Part shown: piece by piece, positions 27,298-36,120 of the stretch | Position numbering within the stretch: the first letter of the stretch is position 1 | Layout: each line of letters starts with the position of its first letter | Assembly (NCBI RefSeq): GCF_000429305.1 | Contig: NZ_KE386882.1 | Coordinates: 1 to 64,000, forward strand | DNA length: 64,000 nucleotides | DNA from: Desulfovibrio inopinatus DSM 10711 | GTDB taxonomy: Bacteria > Desulfobacterota > Desulfovibrionia > Desulfovibrionales > Desulfovibrionaceae | Direction: 5' to 3' | Position numbers and translations under genes: made by a program | The notes under the pieces: model-generated | Database searches by the model: none | What the model was told of the DNA's origin: nothing | Seen by the model: only the letters and a program-made list of their open reading frames with translations

Positions 27298-28008
27298 ATG
27301 TCGTGGAAAATTACAATTGGCATGATGGCCCTGGTTCTGCTCATTTCTACCGGTGCGTCAGCCGCCGACATGGACTTTTTTGACAGTTGCACCCCGCAAA
27401 TGGAAGCCGAGTTCATTGCGCAGGCCCGCTCCGACCCGCATGCAGCCTTGAACGCAGCCTTATGCAGTGACAGCCTTATTCGCGCCAATGACGGGAATCG
27501 GGAAATCTTAGCCGAAAAAGGTCTCTACTGGGCTCAAAAAGCCGTTACGGCCATGCCCGATAGCGCTGCTGCGCAACTTGTCACAGCAATTTTGCTTGGA
27601 TACAAAATCAAATATGATTCTTTCGTAAAAAAGATGTTGGAAGGGCTCGACGTTGTACCGCTCATCGAAAAATATGCGTACGAAGCTGCCCGGCTTGACC
27701 CCTCCATCGCAAAAGGAGGGCCTGACCGTGTGCTTGGAGAGCTCTTTTTCAAGGCTCCCGACCCACCGGAAAGTATTGGCAATATGGCGATTGCCATCGA
27801 ACACTTCCAGCGTGCCGTATCATATGGTCCAAATTTCGCCTTGAACCGTTTACTGCTGGCGCGGGCGCTTATCCAGAAGGGGGAGTCGCTCAAAGGATGT
27901 GAACAACTCCAACAGGCCCGCGACGCCGGCCCACAACCCATCCCCGGAGTCGTTGACAACATCTTTGCCCTATACCAGAAGCACTGCCTTAATTCCGAAA
28001 GCAACTAA
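27298..28008 (+). CDS. exported TPR-like protein
   Basis: 236 residues; GAGGAGG upstream of the ATG. Signal peptide about 1-22 (IGMMALVLLISTGASA). The mature part is all-helical with TPR-like pairs (GLYWAQKAVTAMPDSAAAQLV, AIEHFQRAVSYGPNFALNRL, KGCEQLQQARDAGPQP) and resembles the TatT (TRAP-transporter-associated T component) family in size and motif style. Probably a periplasmic scaffold. It follows the coiled-coil gene by 28 bp and may be in the same transcript. Confidence 0.65.
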   Translation: MSWKITIGMMALVLLISTGASAADMDFFDSCTPQMEAEFIAQARSDPHAALNAALCSDSLIRANDGNREILAEKGLYWAQKAVTAMPDSAAAQLVTAILLGYKIKYDSFVKKMLEGLDVVPLIEKYAYEAARLDPSIAKGGPDRVLGELFFKAPDPPESIGNMAIAIEHFQRAVSYGPNFALNRLLLARALIQKGESLKGCEQLQQARDAGPQPIPGVVDNIFALYQKHCLNSESN

Positions 28009-28027
28009 CCTTTTTCAGCGATCATAT

Positions 28028-29818
28028 ATGAAACACAGTATTTGGGGGTACGTTGGCTGCGTGGCGCTATTGTGCCTGCTGTCCGTTGGTATCTCTCCAG
28101 TCTCTTCCGGACATGCCCAGAACACGACGGAAACACCCGCATTGGTTTCAGCCGAAGATGGCGCGAAGCCTGTGGACAATTCTCCCGTGACGTTTGATAG
28201 ATCTCGGGAAGCCGAATTCATCGATGCCGTGGGCTCACTGCTCGAAACAGTGACGAATAATGAGGCCAAATTAGTTAAGCTTGGACGGGCATTATCCCGG
28301 GCCAAAACCGAAGACGAGCGTAACAGCATCAAGACCGACATACAAAATACCGAAGCGGTCTTAAACAAACAACGCCGGTCTCTTCGCGAAATAGCATCGG
28401 GTCTGTCGAGTCTTGAATTCAAGCCCGGAACAGTAGAAGACGTGGATTGGAAATCCGAGTTGCAAGCGCTGCTGGGCCCCTTATTCCGCGAACTCCGCCA
28501 GTTTACCCAACGCCCGAGAAAAATAGAGGCGTATCGTACAGAAATCGCCTCCAAAAAAGCTTTGCTCTCGAAAATTGATCAAGCCCTCAAGCGAATCAAC
28601 GACCTTGCCGATGCGACCGAAGTCAGAGTCATCGACACCTATCTTGACACGGAAAAGAAACGACTCCTTGAACAACAGGCACAAGTCGAAAACGACATCG
28701 CCGTGGCAACATTGCAGCTCCAGCAAATCCTTGATGACCGGGGTTCTTTGACCGAAACGATAAGTGGCCTGTTTGCGATGTTTTTTAAGACACGAGGCAA
28801 AAATCTCCTTATTGCCATAGGAATTTTTTTCGGCGTTCTTGTCGTTCTTCGTGCCTTCCATGCACTTTTTCGCCAACGTATTCTTTCCGGGCGCTTCCGA
28901 AGCGATGGTTTTGCGTTTCGTCTGCTTGATATCAGCATCAGTGCTTTTGTCGTCCTCATGTCTGTTTCAAGCGGCTTGGCTGTTTTGTATGTCTCAGGCG
29001 ATTGGGTTCTCCTCGGTTTGTCCATTGTTCTCGTCGTATCCATTGCGTGGTCTGCAAAACAAGGCATAGGCGCCTTTTTCGAACAGACCAAACTTCTCCT
29101 CAATCTTGGAGCTGTCCGTGAGGGGGAGCGCATTGTGTATAATGGTTTACCCTTTCGTGTGGAACGACTCCACTATTACACCACCTTGATCAATCCAGCA
29201 TTAAGCGGTGCTCGTCTTCGTGTACGGCTCGACGACCTCATCAACCGCAGCTCTCGCCCCTATAGTGAAGACGAAAGATGGTTCCCCACTGACCCCGGTG
29301 ATTGGGTCTGCCTCAATGATGATACCTTTGGCCAAATAGCTTCGCAAACATCCGAATACGTGGTCTTGACCCTTTTCGGAAACACCCCGAAAACCTATAT
29401 CACGACAGACTTCCTCGCGAAGGAACCTGCAAATCTTTCAGGAGGCTTCAATGTGCGTTCAACATTCGGCGTCGATTATCGTCACCAATCCGAAGCCACT
29501 ACGGCAATCCCGGAACGTCTTGAAGCATCAGTGAGAGCCGCGTTCACCAAAGAAGGCTACGATCACAATTTGGTCTCTCTCACCGTAGATTTCAAGGAAG
29601 CCGGCGCATCTTCCCTCGATATCGCCATTTATGCAGCATTTACTGGCGATGTTGCCTCGGCTTGCTTTCAGCTTGAGCGGTTAATTCAAAAAACTGCAGT
29701 TAATACAGCAACAACCTGCAACTGGGTTATACCATTCCCGCAACTCACCGTTGAACAACGCATTGTCACCAGTGACACACAGGAAAAAAAAGAAGACGAG
29801 GAAGCCTCCCCTTCGTAA
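28028..29818 (+). CDS. MscS-like mechanosensitive channel protein with periplasmic coiled coil
   Basis: 596 residues; start at 28028 chosen because a signal peptide follows at once (WGYVGCVALLCLLSVG). Residues ~50-245 are a periplasmic coiled-coil region (AEFIDAVGSLLETVTN, VENDIAVATLQLQQILDD). Membrane segments lie near 255-275, 300-325 and 330-350. The remaining ~220 residues resemble the MscS cytoplasmic beta/vestibule part (DWVCLNDDTFGQIASQTSEY, then an alpha/beta C-terminal domain). The pore helix is not canonical, so the channel call is by overall architecture. 19 bp after the TPR gene. Confidence 0.6.
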   Translation: MKHSIWGYVGCVALLCLLSVGISPVSSGHAQNTTETPALVSAEDGAKPVDNSPVTFDRSREAEFIDAVGSLLETVTNNEAKLVKLGRALSRAKTEDERNSIKTDIQNTEAVLNKQRRSLREIASGLSSLEFKPGTVEDVDWKSELQALLGPLFRELRQFTQRPRKIEAYRTEIASKKALLSKIDQALKRINDLADATEVRVIDTYLDTEKKRLLEQQAQVENDIAVATLQLQQILDDRGSLTETISGLFAMFFKTRGKNLLIAIGIFFGVLVVLRAFHALFRQRILSGRFRSDGFAFRLLDISISAFVVLMSVSSGLAVLYVSGDWVLLGLSIVLVVSIAWSAKQGIGAFFEQTKLLLNLGAVREGERIVYNGLPFRVERLHYYTTLINPALSGARLRVRLDDLINRSSRPYSEDERWFPTDPGDWVCLNDDTFGQIASQTSEYVVLTLFGNTPKTYITTDFLAKEPANLSGGFNVRSTFGVDYRHQSEATTAIPERLEASVRAAFTKEGYDHNLVSLTVDFKEAGASSLDIAIYAAFTGDVASACFQLERLIQKTAVNTATTCNWVIPFPQLTVEQRIVTSDTQEKKEDEEASPS

Positions 29819-29850
29819 TGGAGGGGCTTTCTCGTCCTGTTATCATCTTC

Positions 29851-29903
29851 ACTCGTTTTCTCGGACGCGACAGAGAGTTCTTGTCGCGTCCGAGAAAACG
29901 AGT
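29851..29903. terminator. perfect 22-bp inverted repeat between convergent genes
   Basis: The arms at 29851-29872 and 29882-29903 are exact reverse complements around a 9-nt loop. They contain TTTTCTCGG / CCGAGAAAA, so each strand has internal T-runs, but no long T tail follows. It lies between the stops of the MscS-like gene (plus) and the serine acetyltransferase gene (minus). Most likely a bidirectional terminator. Confidence 0.75.
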
Positions 29904-29913
29904 TGCTGTATTG

Positions 29914-30816
29914 TTATTCCTCGGATTTATACTGGATGATCTTGGAATGCGGTGGCACCGACTGTGTGAGCCAGACATTCCCCCCGATGGTTGAACGTTC
30001 CCCTATGGTGATTCGACCGAGAATCGTTGCACCGGAATAGATCGTAACACGATCTTCCACCACCGGATGGCGCGCAATGCCTTTGATGAGCTTGCCGGCA
30101 TCGTCCTTCGGGAATGACTTGGCGCCGAGCGTGACCCCCTGATAAATACGTACATGCTTCCCAATGATGCACGTCTCTCCGATAACAGTGCCCGTTCCAT
30201 GGTCAATAAAGAATGATTCGTCGATCTCCGCACCCGGATGAATATCGATGCCCGTTTTAGAGTGCGCCATTTCCGTAATAATTCTCGGAATCAGGTCCAC
30301 TCCCAAATGATACAGTTCATGGGCAATTCGATAATGTGTTAAAGCGATAATCGACGGATAACAGAAGATGGTCTCACCGGGACTTTTCGCTGCCGGATCA
30401 CCCTCAAAAGCCGCAAGCACATCGGAAGAGAGCAATTCTCTGACTTTGGGCAAGGTAGAAATAAAGCGTTGTGTCAATACCGCCGCTCGACTTTCGCACT
30501 CCATGCACGTTCCCAACTCTCCGTCACAAAAAAAACAGAAACCACGCTTGATTTGCTCGGCCAAAAGCCGTGACACGGCATCAAGATTGGCACCAATATG
30601 ATATCGCATGGATTCCGGTGAAATTTCACTCAGACCATAATACCCCGGGAAGATGACGGCACGGAGCTTCTCCATAATATACGCCAACGTCTCAATGGAC
30701 GGCATCGGCTGATCATGCAACGGACGATGGTACACATGCTTGTATGAATCGGGGCAACACAGTTTTTCAACGACATCATCGAGTGAAAGAACCGGTTCCT
30801 CTTGTGGATTAATCAT
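29914..30816 (-). CDS. cysE: serine O-acetyltransferase
   Basis: 300 residues; ATG at 30814-30816 with GAGGAG. Makes O-acetylserine for cysteine synthesis. The N-terminal helical domain (YRIAHELYHLGVDLIPRII) is followed by a left-handed beta-helix of hexapeptide repeats from ~190: GIDIHPGAEIDESFFIDHGTGTV carries the catalytic His, then IGETCIIGKHVRIYQGVTLG and TIGERSTIGGNVWL. The form with a ~115-residue N-terminal extension and four clustered Cys (FCFFCDGELGTCMEC) is larger than E. coli CysE and resembles the SatA/EpsC-type enzymes of anaerobes. The Cys cluster may bind metal. Confidence 0.9.
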   Translation of the reverse strand: MINPQEEPVLSLDDVVEKLCCPDSYKHVYHRPLHDQPMPSIETLAYIMEKLRAVIFPGYYGLSEISPESMRYHIGANLDAVSRLLAEQIKRGFCFFCDGELGTCMECESRAAVLTQRFISTLPKVRELLSSDVLAAFEGDPAAKSPGETIFCYPSIIALTHYRIAHELYHLGVDLIPRIITEMAHSKTGIDIHPGAEIDESFFIDHGTGTVIGETCIIGKHVRIYQGVTLGAKSFPKDDAGKLIKGIARHPVVEDRVTIYSGATILGRITIGERSTIGGNVWLTQSVPPHSKIIQYKSEE

Positions 30817-30988
30817 GAACAACTCCTCAAAAATACACTCTGCTTTCCCTTGTTGGAAAAGACAATGAATTGACGTGGCCATCCGACGGCACACCTCTTA
30901 TGCTGTAGCATGGCACACCCCTTCGTGCCAGCTCATTCTTTATCTGTTGAGAGAAGACATAAGACGAGGTGAACGTGAATCGACGACG

Positions 30989-32389
30989 TTATTCTCCGGT
31001 TCTCCGTTTGGCGAGACCAAATTTTTTAAGCTTGTATTGTAGCGTTCGCCGACTGATCCCCAATGCAGTGGCAGTCCGCTCTCGGTGTCCTCCCGTTCGT
31101 TTCAATGCGGCCAAGATGGCCTGGCGCTCTGCTTCATCAAGCGAAGCTTCACCACTCTCCTCCTCGATGGCTGAAGGGAACGACGATGCAGGAAGAGACG
31201 AATGAGGAACCGTGTTCGCAGCGTGAATATGCGGTGGCAACGACTCGGGGCCAATCGAGTCGGAACGTGACAAAATAAGCGCCCGCTCCAAGACATTTTC
31301 AAGTTCTCGAACGTTCCCGGGCCAGTGGTAATGTGACAAGGCATCAAGAAAAGCCGGTGTGACCCCGCGTACAGCCTTCCGGTTTTTATTGCCAAGTTTT
31401 TCTAAAAGAAAGCCGACAAGCAGCGGTAAATCATCAAGACGGTCACGCAGAGGCGGAATGGATATTTCCAAGACATTCAACCGAAAATACAAGTCTTCTC
31501 GAAAGCGACCGGCTTGAATCTCGTGATATAAATTTCGATTGGTAGCGGCGAGAATACGGACATCGGTTTCCACAGGCCGCACACTGCCTAGTGGCTCGAC
31601 AACACGTTCTTGAATGGCGCGCAAGAGCTTGGCCTGTAAAGCCACCGGCATTTCTCCGATCTCATCAAGAAAAAGCGTACCTTCATGCGCGAGTTGAAAT
31701 CGACCAGGTTTATCGCGCACCGCCCCGGTAAATGCACCCTTCACATATCCGAACAGTTCGCTTTCCAGTAACTCGGCAGGCAAAGCCGCACAATTGACCT
31801 TGATAAGCGGGTTATTGCTTCTCAGACTGACGGCATGAAGCCCTTCGGCCACAAGCTCCTTCCCCGTTCCGGATTCACCGAGGATAAGGACGGACGCTTC
31901 GGTTGGTCCCACCTGATTGATAAGCTCGCGCACTTCGCGCATACTGGGAGAATCGCCAATCAACCTCGGAGGACCGGCACGATCTGAAAGCTGTTGACGT
32001 AAACTTCTATTTTCCGCCAAAAGCCGGCCATATTCGCGAGCTTTATTGACAACTGCCAGCAGTTCATCGTTATCAGTCGGTTTGGTCAGATAATCGAATG
32101 CACCATGTTTCATGGCCTCGACAGCACTGCCCACACTGCCGTAGGCCGTCAACATAACAACCGGAAGCGCGTCGTTGCGCTTTCGAATAGCACGCAATGT
32201 TTCCATCCCGTCCATACCGGGTAAGTGGATATCAAGAAGAACCACATCGGGCGGCAATGCATTGTCAATGAGAGCCAAGCCGTCTTCTCCCGACTCCGCT
32301 TCGTCCACATCATACCCGGCATCAGTCATCACAGCCCGGACCATGAGGCGATGCCCACCTTCATCATCGATAATAAGAATTTTCGTCAT
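30989..32389 (-). CDS. NtrC-family sigma-54 response regulator
   Basis: 466 residues. Intact receiver (IIDDE, phospho-acceptor Asp53 in VVLLDIHLPGMDG, Thr in VMLTAYGS, Lys in YLTKPTDN), AAA+ domain (Walker A GESGTGKE, GAFTGA loop, Walker B GTLFLDEIGE) and Fis-type HTH (GGHRERTATALGISRRTLQYKLKKFG). The start overlaps the kinase stop (ATGA), so kinase and regulator are coupled. In style it is closest to ZraR/AtoC-like regulators. One of two sigma-54 activators in the window and a candidate for the sigma-54 promoters nearby. Confidence 0.95.
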   Translation of the reverse strand: MTKILIIDDEGGHRLMVRAVMTDAGYDVDEAESGEDGLALIDNALPPDVVLLDIHLPGMDGMETLRAIRKRNDALPVVMLTAYGSVGSAVEAMKHGAFDYLTKPTDNDELLAVVNKAREYGRLLAENRSLRQQLSDRAGPPRLIGDSPSMREVRELINQVGPTEASVLILGESGTGKELVAEGLHAVSLRSNNPLIKVNCAALPAELLESELFGYVKGAFTGAVRDKPGRFQLAHEGTLFLDEIGEMPVALQAKLLRAIQERVVEPLGSVRPVETDVRILAATNRNLYHEIQAGRFREDLYFRLNVLEISIPPLRDRLDDLPLLVGFLLEKLGNKNRKAVRGVTPAFLDALSHYHWPGNVRELENVLERALILSRSDSIGPESLPPHIHAANTVPHSSLPASSFPSAIEEESGEASLDEAERQAILAALKRTGGHRERTATALGISRRTLQYKLKKFGLAKRRTGE

Positions 32390-34155
32390 GATACTATTTC
32401 ATCGTCGTTTATCGAATCCGATGGGGTCGGCTCTGGCAAGAGAATATCAACACGCGTTCCCTTCTCCGGAGACGATTCAATATGGACGCGTCCTTTATGT
32501 TCGCGAATAATCTTATGGACAATGGCCAATCCTAATCCGGAACCGGATTTCTTCGTCGTGTAAAACGGCTCGAATGCTTTCTCACGTTCTTCCGGATTCA
32601 TGCCCGGTCCATCGTCGATAATACTGATGCGTATAACATCGAGTTCATGGTTCGCAGCCACAATGACCGTACCACCCGTCTTTTTCAAAGCAGATAAGCT
32701 GTTCATAATGAGATTGAGCAAGACCTGCTTCAATGCATCGGGGTCAGCATAGACGGTTTCAGTCTGTAAGGCTGTCGCCAGTGTAATGGTTTCGTGATCG
32801 TAATCAAAGCTGACCAATTCGCAAATGTGCGCCACGAGCTGCGGTAAATTAATTTTTTTGGCATCAATAGCCCGCGGTCGAGAAAGAAAAAGCAAATCCG
32901 TAACGACGCGGTTAAGGCGATCAGCTTCACTCACCATCGTTTGAGCGTATTTTTCTTCAGGATCCTTCCCTTTCAGCTTGGATGCAAAAAATTGGGCGAA
33001 TCCGCGCAAGGAACTCAATGGATTCCGGATTTCATGCGCCACTCCAGCAGCAAGACGACCGATGGCAGCAAGCTTCTGTGTTTCCCGGAGAGCTTCTTCC
33101 AGCGAACGAATCCGGGTACGATCACGCAGAATAACCAAAGCGGCGTCACGATCATTCGCTGTCATATTTTTACTGAATGCATCAGCAAGCGGGACGGTAA
33201 GCAACTCCAAAGAAAGTCCTTCCCGATCAAGTTGTTGCCATATCAAGCCAGAAGACGACGCAGGTGCGCCCTCGTCAACGTGTTCAAGGTCACGAGTCAA
33301 CCCATCAAACGATGCTCCAACCAACTTTTCCCCATCAACATCAGGTAATCGACCCAAAATAGCTTTTGCAGCCGGATTTGCGGCTTTGACGATGCCATCT
33401 TCATCAAGGGTCAACAAGCCGTCTGGCAAAGCATCGAGGAGTTTGGAGCGAAATGTTTCAAGACGCACGACACGACCGGATTGCTCCCGCCTGCGAAAAT
33501 AAGCGAAAAGCAAGGCCAGTAACGTGAATGCAACAATGAGTACATACCCGGTCTGCAGGATCGCATTACGCTTGAAGGTATTGTACAGCGCATAGTGCTC
33601 GGCCTTGTTCAGGCCAACCAAAAGGATGATTTCTTCTTTAAATGACGGAAGAGCACCACTGCGGGATGGACGCAAATACGCCATACCTTCACGGGCACGT
33701 TCGGCATAGGCAAGCAGTACCGTTTTTCCCGACTTCAGCGTTCCTAACCACTCTCCCGTTTGTTTGATCACCTCTTGAGCAGTCTGGGGCAAGTCCAGTC
33801 CCCGGGGCGGGATTTGGCCAGCATTGCCAGCAAACAAAAAGAGGCGTCCGGTCTTATCGTATGCCCCAAGGTAATCGACCTCTCCCGAGGCAACAAGTTC
33901 CCCAAAAAACTCCTTGGCGCGTGCTTGAAAGATATCCGGGGCGACCAGACCGAACCGACGCTCGCCGCGCAACAAGTTGGTTTGGACTCCCCGTAACATA
34001 GTCCTGGCAGAAAGCAGGACGTGCTGATCAATAAATTGTTGCTGTTGACGCAGGTTTTGCCACGTAACGAAAACAAGCCCCAAGCCGAAAACGACCAATG
34101 AGGACACGGCCAGAAACAGAGGACCGCGCTGCTGTTGCCTGAAACCGATATCCAT
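32386..34155 (-). CDS. membrane sensor histidine kinase, partner of the NtrC-like regulator
   Basis: 589 residues. TM1 about 14-33, periplasmic sensor ~34-200, TM2 about 203-223, then a PAS domain (FRSKLLDALPDGLLTLDEDG), HisKA (GRLAAGVAHEIRNPLSSLRGF) and HATPase ([37 protein letters not shown]). Layout as in ZraS/NtrB-type kinases. Downstream of the DUF4405-like membrane protein by 24 bp. Confidence 0.95.
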   Translation of the reverse strand: MDIGFRQQQRGPLFLAVSSLVVFGLGLVFVTWQNLRQQQQFIDQHVLLSARTMLRGVQTNLLRGERRFGLVAPDIFQARAKEFFGELVASGEVDYLGAYDKTGRLFLFAGNAGQIPPRGLDLPQTAQEVIKQTGEWLGTLKSGKTVLLAYAERAREGMAYLRPSRSGALPSFKEEIILLVGLNKAEHYALYNTFKRNAILQTGYVLIVAFTLLALLFAYFRRREQSGRVVRLETFRSKLLDALPDGLLTLDEDGIVKAANPAAKAILGRLPDVDGEKLVGASFDGLTRDLEHVDEGAPASSSGLIWQQLDREGLSLELLTVPLADAFSKNMTANDRDAALVILRDRTRIRSLEEALRETQKLAAIGRLAAGVAHEIRNPLSSLRGFAQFFASKLKGKDPEEKYAQTMVSEADRLNRVVTDLLFLSRPRAIDAKKINLPQLVAHICELVSFDYDHETITLATALQTETVYADPDALKQVLLNLIMNSLSALKKTGGTVIVAANHELDVIRISIIDDGPGMNPEEREKAFEPFYTTKKSGSGLGLAIVHKIIREHKGRVHIESSPEKGTRVDILLPEPTPSDSINDDEIVS

Positions 34156-34179
34156 AATTTTGCCGGCTCCCGGCCAAGC

Positions 34180-35373
34180 TTATTGTTCTGTCATGACGAT
34201 GGCGTAAATGTCATCGACTGTTTTGGCGTTTTCCAGAGCAACTTCCCGGAAGGTCATATCGCCGAAGGCGGTAATACCGGCCTTGGCTAATCGGGCCTGC
34301 ATCTCCGACAGTGCAATGCCGGACTGACGAGCAAAATCGGCCAACATCATGGTATCAAGCTCTGTAGGGGCCGATTGCTGTCCAGCAGGAGGAACATCTT
34401 GTTCCGCGGGTACTATCGCCGTCGGGGGCGCGGGTTCTGCTGTTTGCGTTGGGATCGGAGGCTCGGCCGTCTCTGGCGGTGTCCCCCCCGTATTGTCTGC
34501 CGAATCGTTGTCATCCAGGATGATATCGTTCTTTTCTCCGGGATTACCACGCACCGACGGCACATCTTCCCGCAATGCTTGGTAGATATCAAAAGTTGAC
34601 AAATTGTTGGATGCGGCAATTTGAGACAAACTCATATCACCTGTTGCAGCGATATTGGCTCCGGTCAACTTGTGTAAAACGGCCTGGCAGTCCAGACCAT
34701 ACGCCGTACAGATTTCATTAAGCCGCATACGCCCAAGGCCCGCCGGAGGATCATCGGGCAAACCGGCGGCTGTGGCTTCTCCCGTATCACTGGCCGACGA
34801 CATGGTTTCATAGACTGCGCCGGGGGCAATGCCGTTTTGTGCGGCAATTTCCGTCAATGTCCATTCTGATGATGGAACATGAATATTATGAACCCGCAGC
34901 ACGCCAATGGCCTTATCCAGGTCGATATTCATACGGCTGGCTACAGCGGCAATAGAATCCGATTGTGCACCGACATACGGGGGAACACCATACGCGTCCG
35001 CGTAACTCTGTTCGATGAAACCACGTAAGCTGCCGAACTGCGCCATGGGAGGCAGCCCAAGCGGCACTCCGAGGATGATATAAGCCAAAATGACCGCGAC
35101 AATCATAAAATCGCGACCAAACAGTGTGTTATCGGATTTCACTCGTTCAGTAAGGCGAGCCCAATTCAGCCCCAAATGCAACACGGCGGCAATGATGAAA
35201 ACAAGGAATAAACTTGCAAAAAGCGCACTCCATTGGTTCGCCGTCAGAAAAAGAATCCCCCAACCTGACCATGAGGCCACGGCATCGGCCGGAGTCGCAA
35301 AGACGACCAGCCCGGATAAAACAAGAAAAGGAAGCGTCAGGGCAAGAAGCAGCGAAACGGTTTTGCGAAACAT
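34180..35373 (-). CDS. membrane protein with DUF4405-like N-terminus and three ~40-residue repeats
   Basis: 397 residues; ATG at 35371-35373 with AAGGGG. Two or three membrane segments in the first ~110 residues (LLLALTLPFLVLSGLVVF, WSALFASLFLVFIIAAVLHLGL, MIVAVILAYIILGV) with the pattern of the DUF4405 haem-b-like membrane family (HLGLNW). The C-terminal part has a ~40-residue unit at least three times: AIGVLRVHNI...LTEIAAQNG, VLHKLTGANI...LSQIAASNN, MQARLAKAGI...FREVALENA, split by Pro-rich linkers (PPETAEPPIPTQTAEP). The same repeats accompany DUF4405 domains in other anaerobes by my recollection. First gene before the kinase/NtrC pair; perhaps the sensory input. Confidence 0.6.
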   Translation of the reverse strand: MFRKTVSLLLALTLPFLVLSGLVVFATPADAVASWSGWGILFLTANQWSALFASLFLVFIIAAVLHLGLNWARLTERVKSDNTLFGRDFMIVAVILAYIILGVPLGLPPMAQFGSLRGFIEQSYADAYGVPPYVGAQSDSIAAVASRMNIDLDKAIGVLRVHNIHVPSSEWTLTEIAAQNGIAPGAVYETMSSASDTGEATAAGLPDDPPAGLGRMRLNEICTAYGLDCQAVLHKLTGANIAATGDMSLSQIAASNNLSTFDIYQALREDVPSVRGNPGEKNDIILDDNDSADNTGGTPPETAEPPIPTQTAEPAPPTAIVPAEQDVPPAGQQSAPTELDTMMLADFARQSGIALSEMQARLAKAGITAFGDMTFREVALENAKTVDDIYAIVMTEQ

Positions 35374-35687
35374 AATCACCCCTTAAAGGCTCTCAATGGT
35401 ATTATACGTAGGACGAATACAATACGATTGTCCCAAATTTCGCCTGACCTCACAACAGGATAACTGGGAATTCGTAAAATGGCTTGCATCAATAATGAGC
35501 ATACAATGGGGGCTTTCGTACCAGGACTTGCCGGAACGCTCAATCCAGAGGGGAAGTGAATATACAAAAAAAAGACTTTTTTATCGACTTTTTTCAAAAA
35601 AACATGCTATGGGGATGGAAAGCGTGTCATCCGTTGCACAAGCCTCCATGCCGTATGTTTATGTTTTCGAAGGATGGTTGCCCAAAA

Positions 35688-35910
35688 AAGAACGGGACTG
35701 GCGGCGAGGGTGGGTTCCGCCAGTCCCGCTCCATGGCATGGGTGGAACGAGAAGGAGTAAAGGGTTCATGACGTGTGCGGGAATTGTGGGGCTTTCCCGC
35801 GGTCTCCAGACTTGAATTGGAGGACGATTGGCAGTCGTCTTCCGGCAAGGGTGTTTCGTGATCGGAAGTGGGAATCCGATCGGTAAAAGGTTGGCATCGG
35901 TTGCACTTCA
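35688..35910 (-). ncRNA. candidate sigma-54-driven structured small RNA
   Basis: About 220 nt on the minus strand, with no convincing gene in any frame. It starts ~12 nt after a sigma-54 motif and ends in an intrinsic terminator. Hairpins in transcript order: 35881-35860 (GATCGGA/TCCGATC), 35839-35823 (GACGA/TCGTC), 35800-35777 (GCGGGAA/TTCCCGC), terminator 35727-35694. Loops are C-rich (TTCCCACT, GCCCCAC, CTGCC), and a TCGTCCTCC segment could pair with Shine-Dalgarno sequences. All from reading the sequence; expression is unknown. Confidence 0.45.
35694..35727 (-). terminator. rho-independent terminator of the candidate small RNA
   Basis: GGGACTGGCGG pairs with CCGCCAGTCCC (11 bp) and is followed on the minus strand by GTTCTTTTTTGG. 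It is nearly 400 bp past mntP, so it probably serves a separate transcript. Confidence 0.85.
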
Positions 35911-35920
35911 CGATCTTTTA

Positions 35921-35938
35921 TGCGGGATGCGTGCCAAA
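35921..35938 (-). promoter_or_regulatory. sigma-54 (-24/-12) promoter motif
   Basis: Minus-strand TTTGGCACGCATCCCGCA has GG and GC exactly ten bases apart and a full TGGCACG -24 element. The -12 element is CCGC instead of TTGC. It sits just upstream of the hairpin series. Confidence 0.55.
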
Positions 35939-35990
35939 TTTTATAACTTTAAAATTCAACATATTGCAAATTTTAAAAATTACTCTCGCC

Positions 35991-36034
35991 ATATTTGTGC
36001 AATTTTTTGCACAAATATGTGCAAATTTGTGCAA
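35991..36034. promoter_or_regulatory. palindromic operator cluster (possible enhancer sites)
   Basis: ATATTTGTGCAA (35991-36002) and TTGCACAAATAT (36007-36018) form a perfect 12-bp inverted repeat with a TTTT spacer, followed at once by GTGCAAATTTGTGCAA (36019-36034), a second imperfect dyad of the same TTGTGCA half-sites. Lies 80-125 bp upstream of the expected start of the candidate small RNA, the usual place for a sigma-54 activator. Confidence 0.5.
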
Positions 36035-36120
36035 CTTCTCATGGCACGCCGTCACATCTGTGCAAAACAATTTCAAGTATGCCTGTAAAGATCATATCGA
36101 GTGCAAGCTGGTGGCATGGC

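Noticed and set aside
35396-35911. Short open frames on both strands between the DUF4405-like gene and mntP
   Set aside because: No ribosome-binding sites, low-complexity products, and they coincide with the hairpins and terminator better explained as RNA structure.
35690-35940. Cobalamin or manganese (yybP-ykoY) riboswitch near mntP
   Set aside because: The element is downstream of mntP and lacks the conserved cores of either class; the mntP upstream region does not show the class either.
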